Positions 26,803 to 37,243 are shown, counted from the stretch's first letter. The stretch: DNA of 64,000 nt from Laceyella sacchari (GCF_004343255.1 NZ_SMDD01000002.1:558001-622000); one strand, 5' to 3'. Notes: generated by a model not told the origin, from the letters alone. Program-made: numbers and translations.

Positions 26803-28269
26803 ATGACACAACATGAATCCCAGTACGACTTGATCATCATCGGCACGGAACCTTCCGATCACGAAAGCGTCCGAAAATTGCAAGAGAGCGGAAAAACGGC
26901 TTATTACATCCAATTGACTCCCAACATGATTACCACCCTGGTAAGCCAATCGTTAACAAATAGGGAGTCAATTGACGAACCCTCCTCTGCTAGCGAACAT
27001 GCAGATGCGGATCTCAAATTGACCTTGCACCAAACCACCTTACATACACCCACTGGGGAAACAACCACGCACACCATCCATGTCGCTAGGGGCGAGGTGA
27101 AACAAGAAGAAGAGGAGATATCCATCTCTTATTCTGAGGAAACGGCTTACCAGGAATCGGCGCATTACCAGACTCACCCCTTAGAGGAAGATACGGAACA
27201 GGCCGATGAGGAATGGGAAGTGCTGGAAGCACAAGAAGTTGAATATGCTAGTCCGTATAGCTTTTTTCAAGAAACCCCGCCCGCTTCAACTCGCAAAAAA
27301 GGATTACGACGGAAAAATCGGATTCCCTTTCAAGCGGAACAAGAAGAGAAAGAAGAACATACGGTTTATCCGGTGGAACGGATCGCTTTGGAAGATGACG
27401 AACCGGAGCGAGAACAGGAAACCTTCTCTTATTCGCCTTGGGGAGAACCCTCTTCCATGCCCAACTTGTTCACACCCTTGGCTTTTGAACCAGATGCCGC
27501 CCAACAACCTGACAATGACGAACCAAAAGAAGAGGAACCGATCCAACCTATTTATCGCGAACGGGATTTGAAACTACGGAAACGTCTTGCAGCGAACAAA
27601 CGCATTCAATACATGGATCATGACGGGCAAGAACAACAAGACAATGGGCAGCAAGCCAACCAACAACCCATGAGCCCATTCTCATTTGAATCGCAGGCTC
27701 CCATGCATCACTCACCTTTCCGTGAATCATCCTCCTATCGGGAATCAATCTCTTACCAAGAGTCATCCTCTTTCCAAGAGGCAACTCAAGGGATTCAATA
27801 TGAAGCGGAAGATACACAATCGCAACCATTGGAGCCATTTTCCTCTCGCAGGCGGAACCGCCAGAAAAAAGCCCGCTTCCAGCAGAAAATCGAGTCGCTC
27901 GTAGACCATCGGGCCAACAAAGCTCCCATGCAACAAAATACGGCCTCTTTTTGGGAAGAGCAACCGCAACAACAAACAAATCATCAATCTCCTTTTTTCG
28001 CCTTTGAGGACGGTCCATTATTTGAAAACACACAACCAACCATGCAACCATTTAGCCATGACTCTTCTCAAGACGAAGAGCCGGAAATGGATGCCAGCCT
28101 GAAACGGGATGACATTGAATTTGAAGATGCCTATGGCGGCTACAACTCTTGGGAAGAGTTCTTAACCCCCCATTCCGAAAACAGCCGCAAACGGCAAGAA
28201 ATGGACAAAATAGAAAAAAGGAAGCTCGCTTTGCGCGGCCTCCACAGTTTAATCAACAATTTAGGGTAA
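26803..28269 (+). CDS. large acidic, Gln/Glu/Ser-rich protein of unknown function, beside the parM-like gene
   Basis: 488 residues from the ATG at 26803 (GGAGGGGG just upstream; an in-frame TTG at 26752 is less likely). The N-terminus (about 7-45, YDLIIIGTEPSDHESVRKL) looks like a small beta-alpha unit with a degenerate Rossmann-like start. Residues about 60-430 are low-complexity, strongly acidic and rich in Gln, Pro and Ser, with short repeats of the type RESSSYRES/YQESSSFQE near 305-325. The last 45 residues (YNSWEEFLTPH to LRGLHSLINNLG) look folded. There are no membrane segments. It may be a disordered linker or adaptor protein; no family recognised. Confidence 0.8.
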   Translation: MTQHESQYDLIIIGTEPSDHESVRKLQESGKTAYYIQLTPNMITTLVSQSLTNRESIDEPSSASEHADADLKLTLHQTTLHTPTGETTTHTIHVARGEVKQEEEEISISYSEETAYQESAHYQTHPLEEDTEQADEEWEVLEAQEVEYASPYSFFQETPPASTRKKGLRRKNRIPFQAEQEEKEEHTVYPVERIALEDDEPEREQETFSYSPWGEPSSMPNLFTPLAFEPDAAQQPDNDEPKEEEPIQPIYRERDLKLRKRLAANKRIQYMDHDGQEQQDNGQQANQQPMSPFSFESQAPMHHSPFRESSSYRESISYQESSSFQEATQGIQYEAEDTQSQPLEPFSSRRRNRQKKARFQQKIESLVDHRANKAPMQQNTASFWEEQPQQQTNHQSPFFAFEDGPLFENTQPTMQPFSHDSSQDEEPEMDASLKRDDIEFEDAYGGYNSWEEFLTPHSENSRKRQEMDKIEKRKLALRGLHSLINNLG

Positions 28270-28273
28270 AGCG

Positions 28274-28318
28274 AAAAGCCGAATGCGCACTCCACCATCA
28301 TTGAGTCATTCGGCTTTT
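28274..28318. terminator. bidirectional terminator between the acidic protein gene and rsmG
   Basis: 12-bp arms (28274-28285 with 28307-28318), T-rich on plus (TTTATTTTTTC) and TTTTCGCTTT on minus. Confidence 0.8.
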
Positions 28319-28337
28319 ATTTTTTCTCTCAGGTTCG

Positions 28338-29060
28338 TCATACCAACGGCTGTTTTGTCGGTGTCCCCGCTTTGCGCGGATACGCCTTGGGCGTGTGATC
28401 TCTTTTCTGCATCATGATAAGATTGCGTGTCCCCATCGCTTCAGGGAGAACGAGCTCTTTGCGTTGGCATGTGGTTTTACCCAGCACATGTAATGCCCGT
28501 TTGGCCTCTTTCATCTCCTCTTCTGCCGACGGCCCTTTCATTGACACAAATGTTCCGCCCACTTTTACAAACGGCAAACAGTACTCCGCCAACACATTGA
28601 GGCGGGCGACGGCCCTGGCAGTAGCCATGTCATAAGCCTCTCGGAACCCTTTTTGTTTGGCTACCTCTTCCGCCCGGCCATGCACGCAAGTGACATGATC
28701 GAGTTCCAACAGATCCGCCACTTCCTGCAAGAACCCCACCCTTTTCTTTAATGAATCCAACAACGTCAGTTTCAGTTCCGGAAAAGCGATTTTTAGCGGA
28801 ATCCCTGGAAATCCGGCTCCAGTACCTACATCGATCAACGAAGTCACTCGGCTTACATCCACCACTTGTGCCAAGGTGAGCGAATCATAAAAGTGTTTCA
28901 CATACACCTCCCGCACATCCGTGATGGAGGTGAGATTCATCACTTCATTGATTTTGATCAAATGCTCATAATACAGCGCAAACTGTTGTAGCTGGCGTTC
29001 CGACAACAACAGGCCCCACGGCGCAACCTGTTCCCGGAGCCATTCGCCTAGCTCATGCAT
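28338..29060 (-). CDS. rsmG: RsmG, 16S rRNA (guanine-527-N7) methyltransferase
   Basis: 240 residues. SAM-binding LIDVGTGAGFPGIPLKI (about 70-88), DSLKKRVGFL and ATARAVARL motifs are all present. It methylates G527 in the 530 loop of 16S rRNA, and loss gives low-level streptomycin resistance in relatives. AAGGAGGA precedes the ATG. It follows mnmG as in most Firmicutes. Confidence 0.96.
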   Translation of the reverse strand: MHELGEWLREQVAPWGLLLSERQLQQFALYYEHLIKINEVMNLTSITDVREVYVKHFYDSLTLAQVVDVSRVTSLIDVGTGAGFPGIPLKIAFPELKLTLLDSLKKRVGFLQEVADLLELDHVTCVHGRAEEVAKQKGFREAYDMATARAVARLNVLAEYCLPFVKVGGTFVSMKGPSAEEEMKEAKRALHVLGKTTCQRKELVLPEAMGTRNLIMMQKRDHTPKAYPRKAGTPTKQPLV

Positions 29061-29140
29061 AAACGTCCTCCTTAAAAACCGACCGCCCGCTCGCGACCCG
29101 TTTTAAATTCCGTGCTAAGTGTTACTCATTCAGGCCCTGG

Positions 29141-31036
29141 TCATGAATCTTGCTTCAAATATGCTTTACCGCCTTGTTCAATATGAACCATCAATATGGA
29201 GATATCAGCAGGATTGACGCCGGAGATGCGGGACGCCTGGCCCAAGGAAAGAGGGCGCACTTTCTCCAACTTCTCGCGCGCTTCCGAGGAAATGCCAGCA
29301 ATCTTGCTATAATCGACCCAAGCTGGAATCCGCTTCTCGTCCATTCGTTTCATCTTCTCCACTTGTTGCAAAGCTTTTTTAATGTAACCTTCATATTTCA
29401 ATTGAATCTCCACTTGTTCTTCCACATCGGCCGGCAGCGGCTCAGGTGGCGGCGACATCTGCGCAATCTCCTTATACCCCAGCTCCGGACGCTTGATCAA
29501 CGTCGCCAGCTCAACGGCATTATTGATTTCCGTCGTACCCATGGAAACCAAAATGGATTGCACTTCAGGCGTCGGACGCACTTTTGTTTCACGCAATCGC
29601 TCGATTTCCCGGGCAATTGCTTGTCGTTTGCTGTTGAAGCGGGCATAGCGCTCCTCGCTGATCAGCCCGATTTCATAGCCGATGTCGGTCAATCGCAAAT
29701 CAGCGTTGTCATGGCGAAGCAGCAAGCGGTATTCAGCACGGGATGTGAGCAAGCGGTACGGCTCATTGGTTCCTTTGGTCACCAAGTCATCAATCAGCAC
29801 ACCGATATACGCCTGGGAACGGTCAAGGATTACCGGCTCTTTGCCTTGCACTTTACGTGCGGCGTTGATTCCGGCCATAATCCCTTGCGCCGCCGCTTCT
29901 TCATATCCCGACGTACCATTCAATTGGCCAGCGGTGAACAGATTTTCCACCCGTTTGGTTTCCAGCGAAGGCCACAATTGTGTAGGGACGATTGAATCAT
30001 ACTCAATCGCATACCCCGTGCGCATCATCTCTACTTTTTCCATCCCTTCAATCGTGCGCAGGATCGACAATTGGACATCTTCCGGCAAGCTGGTGGAGAG
30101 CCCTTGCACGTACATCTCCATCGTCTCCCTGCCCTCCGGCTCGATAAAGATCTGATGTCGTCCCTTGTCAGCGAAACGCACAATCTTATCTTCAATCGAC
30201 GGGCAATAGCGCGGCCCCGTTCCTTCAATCACACCTGAATACATAGGCGCTCGGTGCAAATTGTCACGGATAAGTTGGTGCGTGCGCTCATTGGTATGGG
30301 TCAACCAACAAGGTAGCTGGTCAGTGATAAACTCGGTCGTCTCATATGAGAAAGCCCGCGGCTCCTTATCCCCCGGTTGCTCCTCCATTTTGCTCGTATC
30401 AATGGTATTTTTGTTCACACGCGGAGGCGTTCCCGTTTTGAAGCGCACCATGTCAAACCCCAGTTCCAAAAGATGATGCGCTAACTCAACCGCAGGCTGT
30501 TGATTGTTCGGCCCACTTTCATAAGAAAGATCCCCAATAATGACTTTTCCCCGCAGATACGTGCCAGTAGTCAATACGACCGCTTTGGCGTAATACTTCG
30601 CACCGGTGCGGGTTATTACCCCATGGCACACACCGTTGTCTACGATCAGCCGCTCCACCAATCCTTGATGCACTGTCAGATTAGGCGTCGTTTCCAAGGT
30701 TTTCTTCATTTCACGCTGGTACAACACCTTATCCGCCTGCGCCCGCAATGCGTACACAGCAGGGCCTTTACCCGTGTTTAACATGCGCATTTGGATATGG
30801 GTCTTATCAATCACCTTTCCCATTTCCCCACCTAGCGCATCGATTTCCCGCACCACATGCCCTTTCGCTGGTCCCCCGATGGACGGATTGCAAGGCATGT
30901 ACGCAATCGTATCCAGGCTGATTGTCAACAACAAGGTGGAACACCCCATGCGGGCGGCAGCCAAAGCAGATTCGCATCCGGCATGGCCCGCTCCCACCAC
31001 GACCACATCATAATGCCCAGCATCATAGGTCGTCAT
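29141..31036 (-). CDS. mnmG: MnmG (GidA), tRNA uridine-34 modification FAD protein
   Basis: 631 residues from ATG 31036 (GGGGTGA upstream). Rossmann FAD motif [22 protein letters not shown], the [12 protein letters not shown] signature with its catalytic Cys, [11 protein letters not shown], and the C-terminal tRNA/MnmE-binding domain. With MnmE it installs carboxymethylaminomethyl groups on wobble uridines. 17 bp separate it from mnmE. Confidence 0.97.
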   Translation of the reverse strand: MTTYDAGHYDVVVVGAGHAGCESALAAARMGCSTLLLTISLDTIAYMPCNPSIGGPAKGHVVREIDALGGEMGKVIDKTHIQMRMLNTGKGPAVYALRAQADKVLYQREMKKTLETTPNLTVHQGLVERLIVDNGVCHGVITRTGAKYYAKAVVLTTGTYLRGKVIIGDLSYESGPNNQQPAVELAHHLLELGFDMVRFKTGTPPRVNKNTIDTSKMEEQPGDKEPRAFSYETTEFITDQLPCWLTHTNERTHQLIRDNLHRAPMYSGVIEGTGPRYCPSIEDKIVRFADKGRHQIFIEPEGRETMEMYVQGLSTSLPEDVQLSILRTIEGMEKVEMMRTGYAIEYDSIVPTQLWPSLETKRVENLFTAGQLNGTSGYEEAAAQGIMAGINAARKVQGKEPVILDRSQAYIGVLIDDLVTKGTNEPYRLLTSRAEYRLLLRHDNADLRLTDIGYEIGLISEERYARFNSKRQAIAREIERLRETKVRPTPEVQSILVSMGTTEINNAVELATLIKRPELGYKEIAQMSPPPEPLPADVEEQVEIQLKYEGYIKKALQQVEKMKRMDEKRIPAWVDYSKIAGISSEAREKLEKVRPLSLGQASRISGVNPADISILMVHIEQGGKAYLKQDS

Positions 31037-31053
31037 CTTTGTCACCCCATTTT

Positions 31054-32430
31054 CTATTTTCCTAAGCAGAACTGCGAAAATATTTGATCGATCAAATCCT
31101 CCGCCACGGCATCCCCAATCACTTCGCCCAAGTATTGCCAAGCATTCTTCAGGTCGATCTCCACCATATCCAGCGGCATCCCCGCTTCGATTCCCTGAAT
31201 CACTTCATCCACGCTTTCCTTGGCTTGGTTTAGCAAGTGAATGTGCCGCGCGTTGCTCACATACGTTCCCTCTCCCATGTCCATCTTGCCCAAGTGGAAG
31301 AGTTGGGAAATCGCCTCTTCCAAATCTTCAATGCCCCGCTCTTCTTTCAACGAAGTGGTAATCAATGGCTTGTCGCCGATCAGCTGCTTGACCTCTTCCA
31401 AATCCAATTGGCCCGGCAAATCCATTTTATTGACAATAACCACTGCCGTATGGCGCTCAATCAGTTCCAACAGCCGCCGATCCTCCTCGGCAAGTGGTTC
31501 AGCAAAGTTAAGTACCAGCAACACCAAATCAGCTTGTTGCAATGCTTGACGCGAACGCTCTACCCCGATCTTCTCCACCACATCCTCCGTCTCGCGGATG
31601 CCGGCAGTGTCCAACAAACGCAAGGGAATCCCCCGCACATTCACATACTCTTCGATGACATCGCGAGTGGTGCCCGGTATATCCGTCACAATCGCCTTAT
31701 TCTCTTGAGTCAGTGCATTCATCAACGAAGATTTCCCCACGTTGGGGCGTCCGATGATCGCTGTTTGAATTCCTTCGCGATAGATTTTTCCCTGTTTGGC
31801 GGTGGAGAGCAATTTCTCGATTTGGCCAGATATGTAACGGCATCGTTCCTCCAAAAATTGAGAGGTCATCTCTTCCGCATCATACTCGGGATAATCGACA
31901 TTGACTGCCAAATGAGCCAACGTCTCCAGAATTTCGCTGCGCAGTTTGTTGATTAAGCGGGAAAGCCGCCCTTCTGCCTGAGACAGAGCGATTTTGGCCG
32001 CCCGATCTGTCTTGGACCGGATCAAGTCGATCACCGCCTCCGCTTGCGAAAGGTCGATCCGGCCATTCAAAAAGGCGCGTTTTGTGAATTCACCCGGTTC
32101 AGCCAACCGAGCACCGGCCGCAAATAACGCTTCCAATGTTTTTTGCACGGGAACCATCCCGCCGTGGCAACTCACTTCCACCACATCTTCACGGGTGAAG
32201 GTGCGCGGTGCACGCATCACCGTCACCAGCACTTCATCTATCCGTTCCTCTGTTCGTGGATGCACAACATGCCCATAATGCACCGTATGCGTCTCCACTT
32301 CAGCCAATTTCTTTTTCCCTTTATAGAGTTGGTCGACAATCGACACCGCCTCGGGACCACTCACCCGTATGACGGCGATCCCTCCCTCGCCCGCCGGTGT
32401 CGCGACCGCTGCGATTGTATCCGTCTCCAT
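31054..32430 (-). CDS. mnmE: MnmE (TrmE), tRNA modification GTPase
   Basis: 458 residues: N-terminal folate-binding/dimerisation domain, helical domain, inserted G domain ([28 protein letters not shown]) and the C-terminal C-x-G-K motif (FCLGK) that contacts the modification site. Intact and full length. Partner of MnmG. Confidence 0.97.
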   Translation of the reverse strand: METDTIAAVATPAGEGGIAVIRVSGPEAVSIVDQLYKGKKKLAEVETHTVHYGHVVHPRTEERIDEVLVTVMRAPRTFTREDVVEVSCHGGMVPVQKTLEALFAAGARLAEPGEFTKRAFLNGRIDLSQAEAVIDLIRSKTDRAAKIALSQAEGRLSRLINKLRSEILETLAHLAVNVDYPEYDAEEMTSQFLEERCRYISGQIEKLLSTAKQGKIYREGIQTAIIGRPNVGKSSLMNALTQENKAIVTDIPGTTRDVIEEYVNVRGIPLRLLDTAGIRETEDVVEKIGVERSRQALQQADLVLLVLNFAEPLAEEDRRLLELIERHTAVVIVNKMDLPGQLDLEEVKQLIGDKPLITTSLKEERGIEDLEEAISQLFHLGKMDMGEGTYVSNARHIHLLNQAKESVDEVIQGIEAGMPLDMVEIDLKNAWQYLGEVIGDAVAEDLIDQIFSQFCLGK

Positions 32431-32502
32431 TGTGTCACCTCTAAGATTTTCCTAATAGTTAATCTTAGCATAGCCTGAAACGGCAAGCAAAACAGATTAG
32501 TA

Positions 32503-32529
32503 AACAAAAAAACTCCCCGATTTGGGGAG
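32503..32529 (-). terminator. terminator after jag
   Basis: 6-bp GC arms (32513-32518 with 32524-32529) followed on minus by TTTTTTTG. It closes the rnpA-yidD-yidC-jag run; the 200-bp gap to mnmE holds no gene. Confidence 0.8.
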
Positions 32530-32634
32530 AGACGAGCTTTCGTAAACAGTGGCATGAGCCCGATGATTGCGCTTTTCGTTTTACGCGGCATCATGAGTGG
32601 AAAGCAGCTCTTATATCGATAAGCCCTTCGTGAT

Positions 32635-33270
32635 TCAGCTTTGGCTGGTCCACTCAATGACCACACGGCGCTCAGGTTCGACGCCGATGCTCCGCGTGTC
32701 AATGCCCGCATGATTCTGGGCGATCAGATGCACCAGTTTCCGCTCATGCGCAGGCATCGGAGAAAGCTCCACAGAGCCTTTCTTTGCTTGCGCTTCCGCC
32801 ACCGCCTTTTCGGTGACCCCCACCAAAAGGTCCAAGCGGCGTTTCCGATACCCGCCGGCATCCAATTGAAACCGAACCGGGGTTTCCGCCCCCCGGTTGG
32901 CCACCGTGTGCGTCAACAATTGCAAAGCCTCGATCGTTTGGCCCCTGCGTCCAATGAGCGGCCCTAACTCTTTCCCGACCAACTCCAACACCACGGCATC
33001 CTGCTCATCAAGTGGTGTGTGGACATGCACTTGCGCCTCCACTCCGAGCTTGGCGACCAACTCCGTCAGGAAGCGCACCCCTTTTTGGACGGGATCCTCC
33101 ACAAGCGTGACTTCCACCACAGCTTGGCGCCGACCAATAATGCCAAGCAATCCTTTATTCGGTTCAGACAGCACCCGATAGGAAACCTGGTCGCGGGAAG
33201 TCTGTAATTGGGCGCAGGCCTGATCGAGCGCCTCTTCGATTGTTTCTGCTTCGACGGTCACTTTCGTCAA
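32635..33270 (-). CDS. jag: Jag/KhpB, KH-R3H RNA-binding protein
   Basis: 211 residues: Jag-N domain (about 1-52), KH domain with GPLIGRRGQTIEALQ (GxxG loop) and C-terminal R3H domain (LSPMPAHERKLVHLIAQNH). The start is TTG 33270, overlapping the yidC TGA, so translation is coupled. KhpB acts with KhpA in RNA-based control of cell division and envelope genes. Confidence 0.93.
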   Translation of the reverse strand: MTKVTVEAETIEEALDQACAQLQTSRDQVSYRVLSEPNKGLLGIIGRRQAVVEVTLVEDPVQKGVRFLTELVAKLGVEAQVHVHTPLDEQDAVVLELVGKELGPLIGRRGQTIEALQLLTHTVANRGAETPVRFQLDAGGYRKRRLDLLVGVTEKAVAEAQAKKGSVELSPMPAHERKLVHLIAQNHAGIDTRSIGVEPERRVVIEWTSQS

Positions 33271-34028
33271 CGAGCAGTCCCCTCCGATACATTGCCCTTC
33301 ACTTTTTTCTTATTGAAGAAGATCAAATACTGGATAATCGTGAAAATGTTCCCATACACCCAGTACAGGGAGAGTGCCGATGGAAACTGATACGCCAATA
33401 AAAAGATCATGATCGGCATGATCCACAGCATCACCTTGGTTTGTGGATTATCCGCTGCACCGGTAGCAATAAATTGCAAATACGTAGTAAATGCCGCGAG
33501 CAGAGGCAAAATATAATAAGGGTCTGGTCTTCCCAATTCAAGATAGAGGAAATCAGATGTAAAGATATGCTCATTTCCCATGATCGCTTGGTAAAACGCG
33601 AACAAAATGGGGATTTGGATCAGCATGGGAAAACAACCCGCCATGGGATTGATATTGTGCTTTTGGAACAGCTTCATTGTCTCTTCCTGTAGCTTCTGCT
33701 GGTTGTTTTTATATTTCTCTCTGATCTTTACAATGTGCGGTTGCAACTCTTGCATCGCTTTGGAGCTTTGCTGCTGTTTCCATGTGAGCGGGAAAACGAT
33801 CAAGCGCACAAGGAAGGTAACCACCAAGATCGACCAGCCATAGTTGCCGAGCAACACCTTAAACCAGTCCAACAGTTCAGACATGGGAATAACTAAGAAC
33901 TTCTGCCACAAACTTGGATTTTCACGATCAATCTTATATTGTTGTTGATTTGGCGTACAGCCAGTCAGCATGACAACAGCCATCACAAATAACAACAGGA
34001 TGGCGATGCTACGCTTATGTTTCAACAC
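33267..34028 (-). CDS. yidC: YidC/OxaA membrane protein insertase, lipoprotein
   Basis: 253 residues. Signal peptide with lipobox LTGC (Cys at about 24), then the five-helix YidC core (PMSELLDWFKVLLGNYGWSI, PMAGCFPMLIQIPILFAFYQ) and a basic C-terminal tail. The Gram-positive type lacks the large periplasmic domain. The hydrophilic-groove Arg is in FLVRLIVFPLTW. It inserts membrane proteins with SRP/Sec. It lies in the standard rpmH-rnpA-yidD-yidC-jag cluster. Confidence 0.96.
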   Translation of the reverse strand: MLKHKRSIAILLLFVMAVVMLTGCTPNQQQYKIDRENPSLWQKFLVIPMSELLDWFKVLLGNYGWSILVVTFLVRLIVFPLTWKQQQSSKAMQELQPHIVKIREKYKNNQQKLQEETMKLFQKHNINPMAGCFPMLIQIPILFAFYQAIMGNEHIFTSDFLYLELGRPDPYYILPLLAAFTTYLQFIATGAADNPQTKVMLWIMPIMIFLLAYQFPSALSLYWVYGNIFTIIQYLIFFNKKKVKGNVSEGTAR

Positions 34029-34060
34029 GGGAGTGCCCCCCTCATCTCTTCCATATTTTA

Positions 34061-34312
34061 TTATTGGCCCGTCCGTTTCTCCGTCCGCTTCACGGATTTC
34101 TCTGGTACATAATCAAATCCGCCAGGATGAAAGGGATGACATTTGAGCAACCTTTTCAATGTGAGCCACCCCCCCACGAAAACACCGTGGCGCTGTATCG
34201 CGATCAGTGCATACTCGGAGCAGGTAGGCACAAAACGACAGGTAGGCTGCGGCTTCAAAGGTGAGATAAACCGACGATAAAATGTTATTAGGCCCAGGGC
34301 GAACGCTTTCAT
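34061..34312 (-). CDS. yidD: YidD, membrane protein insertion efficiency factor
   Basis: 83 residues from ATG 34312 (AGGAG upstream): [18 protein letters not shown], then the cysteine-bearing [11 protein letters not shown] and the characteristic [15 protein letters not shown] small membrane-associated protein encoded between rnpA and yidC in most bacteria. Confidence 0.95.
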   Translation of the reverse strand: MKAFALGLITFYRRFISPLKPQPTCRFVPTCSEYALIAIQRHGVFVGGWLTLKRLLKCHPFHPGGFDYVPEKSVKRTEKRTGQ

Positions 34313-34325
34313 CCCGATCTCCTCT

Positions 34326-34691
34326 TTATTTTGAAAGTGGATGCGGCGGCTTCTTCGCAAAGGCTTTTCCTTTGTTCAGCACATGGTAAAGGCTTGACCT
34401 CACTTGATGGTAATCCATGTCCTTGGCGGGGTTGCGGGCGATAACCACGAAGTCGGTGTGCGGTTGCAAATGGGAAGTCCAAGCCCGCATCGCTTCTTTG
34501 ATCAACCGCTTCACTCGGTTGCGCACTACTGCGTTTCCCACTTTTTTGCTGACGGAAACACCGATGCGCGGAAGCCCTTCATCCTTGCGTGCGTACATCA
34601 CGACGACAAATTGGCGATTCGCCACCGAGTGTCCTGCTCGAAAAACCCTTGTAAAATCGTTTCGCCTCTTTAGACGATATTCCTGTTGCAA
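34326..34691 (-). CDS. rnpA: RnpA, protein subunit of ribonuclease P
   Basis: 121 residues from a TTG at 34691, chosen because GGAAGGAG stands 7 bases upstream and the sequence from there ([17 protein letters not shown]) matches the family start. The basic RNR motif ([16 protein letters not shown]) is intact. It binds the RNase P RNA and pre-tRNA 5' leader. Confidence 0.94.
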   Translation of the reverse strand: MQQEYRLKRRNDFTRVFRAGHSVANRQFVVVMYARKDEGLPRIGVSVSKKVGNAVVRNRVKRLIKEAMRAWTSHLQPHTDFVVIARNPAKDMDYHQVRSSLYHVLNKGKAFAKKPPHPLSK

Positions 34692-34783
34692 AGAGACGGC
34701 TCCTTCCCAAACAAAAGTACCAATCAATCACCATTATAGAGCAAAAGCGGGCGAATTAAACAGAGGGGATATAAGAAGATAGG

Positions 34784-34809
34784 AAAAAAGGCCACATCAG
34801 TGCGTGGCC
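34784..34809 (-). terminator. terminator after rpmH
   Basis: 6-bp arms GGCCAC/GTGGCC with an 8-base loop, followed on minus by TTTTTTCC. It must be leaky or regulatory if rnpA is co-transcribed with rpmH. Confidence 0.7.
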
Positions 34810-34810
34810 A

Positions 34811-34945
34811 TTAAGCGGATAATACTTTTCTTCCTTTTCTTCTGCGGCGCGCCAATACCTTGCGACCATTTTTGGTTGCCATGCGAGCACGGAAACCATG
34901 GACATTCTTGCGCTTGCGCTTGCTTGGTTGATAAGTGCGTTTCAT
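34811..34945 (-). CDS. rpmH: 50S ribosomal protein L34
   Basis: 44 residues, [18 protein letters not shown] to the basic C-terminus [11 protein letters not shown], the exact L34 pattern. The start ATG is at 34945. It flanks the oriC region as in nearly all bacteria. Confidence 0.97.
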   Translation of the reverse strand: MKRTYQPSKRKRKNVHGFRARMATKNGRKVLARRRRKGRKVLSA

Positions 34946-35077
34946 ATAGACGACCTGGTCTTATCAGCCCACTATCTGGTGAAACAACCATGTTGCTAAC
35001 CAGATAGGGAATCCATCAACCAGGAACCCTCCCTTCTGTAACTTACTTGGATTACAAACCGATGGGCAATCTCTCTC
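34946..35077 (-). promoter_or_regulatory. rpmH leader with a 9-bp inverted repeat
   Basis: About 130 nt of untranslated leader between the promoter and rpmH. It contains a perfect inverted repeat CTATCTGGT (34972-34980) with ACCAGATAG (34999-35007) enclosing an 18-base loop. There is no T-run, so it is not a simple terminator. Confidence 0.5.
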
Positions 35078-35107
35078 ATTATAGCCAGGTGAGCTGTGCC
35101 CTGTCAA
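35078..35107 (-). promoter_or_regulatory. strong sigma-A promoter of rpmH
   Basis: On minus, TTGACA (35107-35102), an 18-base spacer and TATAAT (35083-35078): both hexamers are consensus. Confidence 0.9.
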
Positions 35108-35544
35108 GGAACGGGATTTGTTCACAACTAGTTATCCACATGTGGATATAGGGTTTTCTATCCACGCGTTATCCCGACATTATCCTCCATCTGTCCACAA
35201 CATCCACACCTGTTAATAACTGTCGACGGAACTCCCTGTGGATTGTGGATAACTTATTATTTTTCATTGTAAATACTGGTATCTTTTGATATTCTTATTT
35301 TGTTTTCTTGTGGATAATTGTCGTTTGATGGTTCTTTATCCACACAATGTGGATAAGTCGATTTGTCTCTTTCCACAGCCTGTGAAAAAAAATATCCACA
35401 GCCTGTGAGTTGTGTTGATAACTGCCTCAAACGCTTATAAATACAGGGGAAAACCTGTGCATAAATGGTTTCATAAATCTGTTTCAGTTTGGACACGTCT
35501 CTGTCCATATTTTGTCAATAAACTGTCGCAAAGGAGGGGTTCAA
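35108..35544. other. oriC: oriC, DnaA-box cluster upstream of dnaA
   Basis: A gene-free AT-rich stretch dense in DnaA boxes: TTATCCACA at 35132-35140 and 35336-35344, TGTGGATAA at 35244-35252, 35309-35317 and 35348-35356, plus one-mismatch copies at 35141-35149 and near 35393. The dnaA promoter must lie here and is expected to be DnaA-repressed. Confidence 0.93.
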
Positions 35545-36894
35545 GTGGCTCACATACAGGAATTATGGGCAAGAACACTTGAAGCTATACAAGACAAGAT
35601 CAGCAAGCCCAGTTTCGAAACCTGGCTGAAGGCGACGGAAGCCGTCGATTTGGAGGCGGATATCCTCATTGTGTCCGCGCCGAACGATTTTGCGCGCGAT
35701 TGGCTGGAGTCCCGGTATGCCGACCTCGTGCGGGACACCTTACGCGAAGTAACCGGCTCGTCACTCGGAGTCAAATTTGTCAGCCACACCGCCGAAAAAA
35801 ACGACGATCAAGACGAGGCCCCGGCACAACGCGTTCCGGAAACGCCGGAAGAAGAAGCACCGGCCAAGTCACAACTGAATCCGCGCTATACGTTTGACAC
35901 CTTCGTAATCGGGTCTGGCAACCGCTTCGCCCATGCCGCTTCCTTGGCGGTGGCGGAAGCGCCAGCCAAAGCTTATAACCCGCTCTTCATCTATGGGGGC
36001 GTCGGTTTGGGAAAAACCCACTTGATGCACGCCATCGGCCATTATGTGCTGGGACATTCAACATCAAGCCGTGTCGTCTACATCTCGTCCGAAAAATTCA
36101 CCAATGAATTTATCAATTCGATTCGGGACAATAAGACGATTCAATTTCGAAACAAATACCGCTCCGTGGATATCTTGTTAATAGACGATATTCAATTTCT
36201 AGCGGGAAAAGAACAGACACAGGAAGAATTCTTTCACACGTTCAACGCCCTGCATGAAGCCAACAAACAAATCATCATTTCCAGCGACCGTCCGCCCAAA
36301 GAGATCCCCACGCTGGAAGACAGGCTGCGTTCCCGTTTTGAATGGGGCTTGATTACCGACGTGCAACCGCCTGATCTGGAAACCCGGATTGCGATATTGC
36401 GCAAGAAGGCAATAGCTGATAATTTAGATGTTCCGAGCGAAGTCCTCGCCTTTATCGCCGACCGCGTCGATACCAACATTCGCGAGCTGGAAGGGGCGCT
36501 CATCCGGGTCGTCGCTTACTCTGCGCTGATGAACCAGCCGGTTTCGCCGGAGTTGGCAGCCGAAGCGTTGAAAGACATCATGCCGCATTCGCGCCCCAAG
36601 GTAATCAGCATCCAGGACATCCAGCAGGAAGTGTGCAATTACTACCGGTTGCGTGTGGAGGAGTTAAAGAGCAAGAAGCGGACCAAGTCGGTCGCATTCC
36701 CGCGCCAAATCGCCATGTACCTCTGCCGTGAATTGACAGACCACTCCCTGCCCAAGATCGGGGAAGATTTTGGCGGACGCGACCACACCACAGTGATTCA
36801 CGCCCATGAGAAGATCAGCCGCGTCCTAACTCAAGACCCACAGCTGGAACAGGCGATCAACGAGTTGACAAGCCGCATCAAACGCAGATCATAA
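35545..36894 (+). CDS. dnaA: DnaA, replication initiator ATPase
   Basis: 449 residues from GTG 35545, which has AAGGAGGGG 6 bases upstream. Domain I ([19 protein letters not shown]), an acidic linker domain II (about 85-115), domain III AAA+ with Walker [16 protein letters not shown] and Walker [11 protein letters not shown], and DNA-binding domain IV with [19 protein letters not shown]. It opens oriC and loads the helicase. Confidence 0.98.
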   Translation: MAHIQELWARTLEAIQDKISKPSFETWLKATEAVDLEADILIVSAPNDFARDWLESRYADLVRDTLREVTGSSLGVKFVSHTAEKNDDQDEAPAQRVPETPEEEAPAKSQLNPRYTFDTFVIGSGNRFAHAASLAVAEAPAKAYNPLFIYGGVGLGKTHLMHAIGHYVLGHSTSSRVVYISSEKFTNEFINSIRDNKTIQFRNKYRSVDILLIDDIQFLAGKEQTQEEFFHTFNALHEANKQIIISSDRPPKEIPTLEDRLRSRFEWGLITDVQPPDLETRIAILRKKAIADNLDVPSEVLAFIADRVDTNIRELEGALIRVVAYSALMNQPVSPELAAEALKDIMPHSRPKVISIQDIQQEVCNYYRLRVEELKSKKRTKSVAFPRQIAMYLCRELTDHSLPKIGEDFGGRDHTTVIHAHEKISRVLTQDPQLEQAINELTSRIKRRS

Positions 36895-37243
36895 CCCTGG
36901 CAACCCGCTTGAGGGAATTATTCTTCTTATATAGAAATCCCGATGTCGAATTTTTTGTCTAACTTGTGAACGGCGTTTTTCTCTTTCTATTTTAAAGTGG
37001 AAGTCTTCACTTTTTGCACAGCCCTGTGAATGATGTGGACAACTAGGGACAGCCTATGCACACTTTTTCCACACCCGTGTATAGGCTGTTCATCTAGGTT
37101 TAACCCACTTATACACATTATCCACAGGCCCTAGTACTATTACTGCTGTTTTTAAAAAAAGATATATATGAAACAGGCACCTTGTTGATGACTCAATCCC
37201 CTTTCCTTTTTTATTTTGTTTTTACATACAAGGAGGATGAATG
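36895..37243. other. oriC: oriC, dnaA-dnaN intergenic region with DnaA boxes and AT-rich unwinding element
   Basis: 349 bp without a gene. Consensus TTATCCACA at 37118-37126 and degenerate boxes around 37030-37080 are followed by a run of T and A with TATATAT (about 37149-37170), the likely DNA-unwinding element. The dnaN promoter also lies here, with AAGGAGG at 37230-37236. Confidence 0.88.

Noticed and set aside
34797-34991. 64-codon minus-strand frame overlapping rpmH
   Set aside because: It is a different frame over the true L34 gene, whose 44-residue product is unmistakable.
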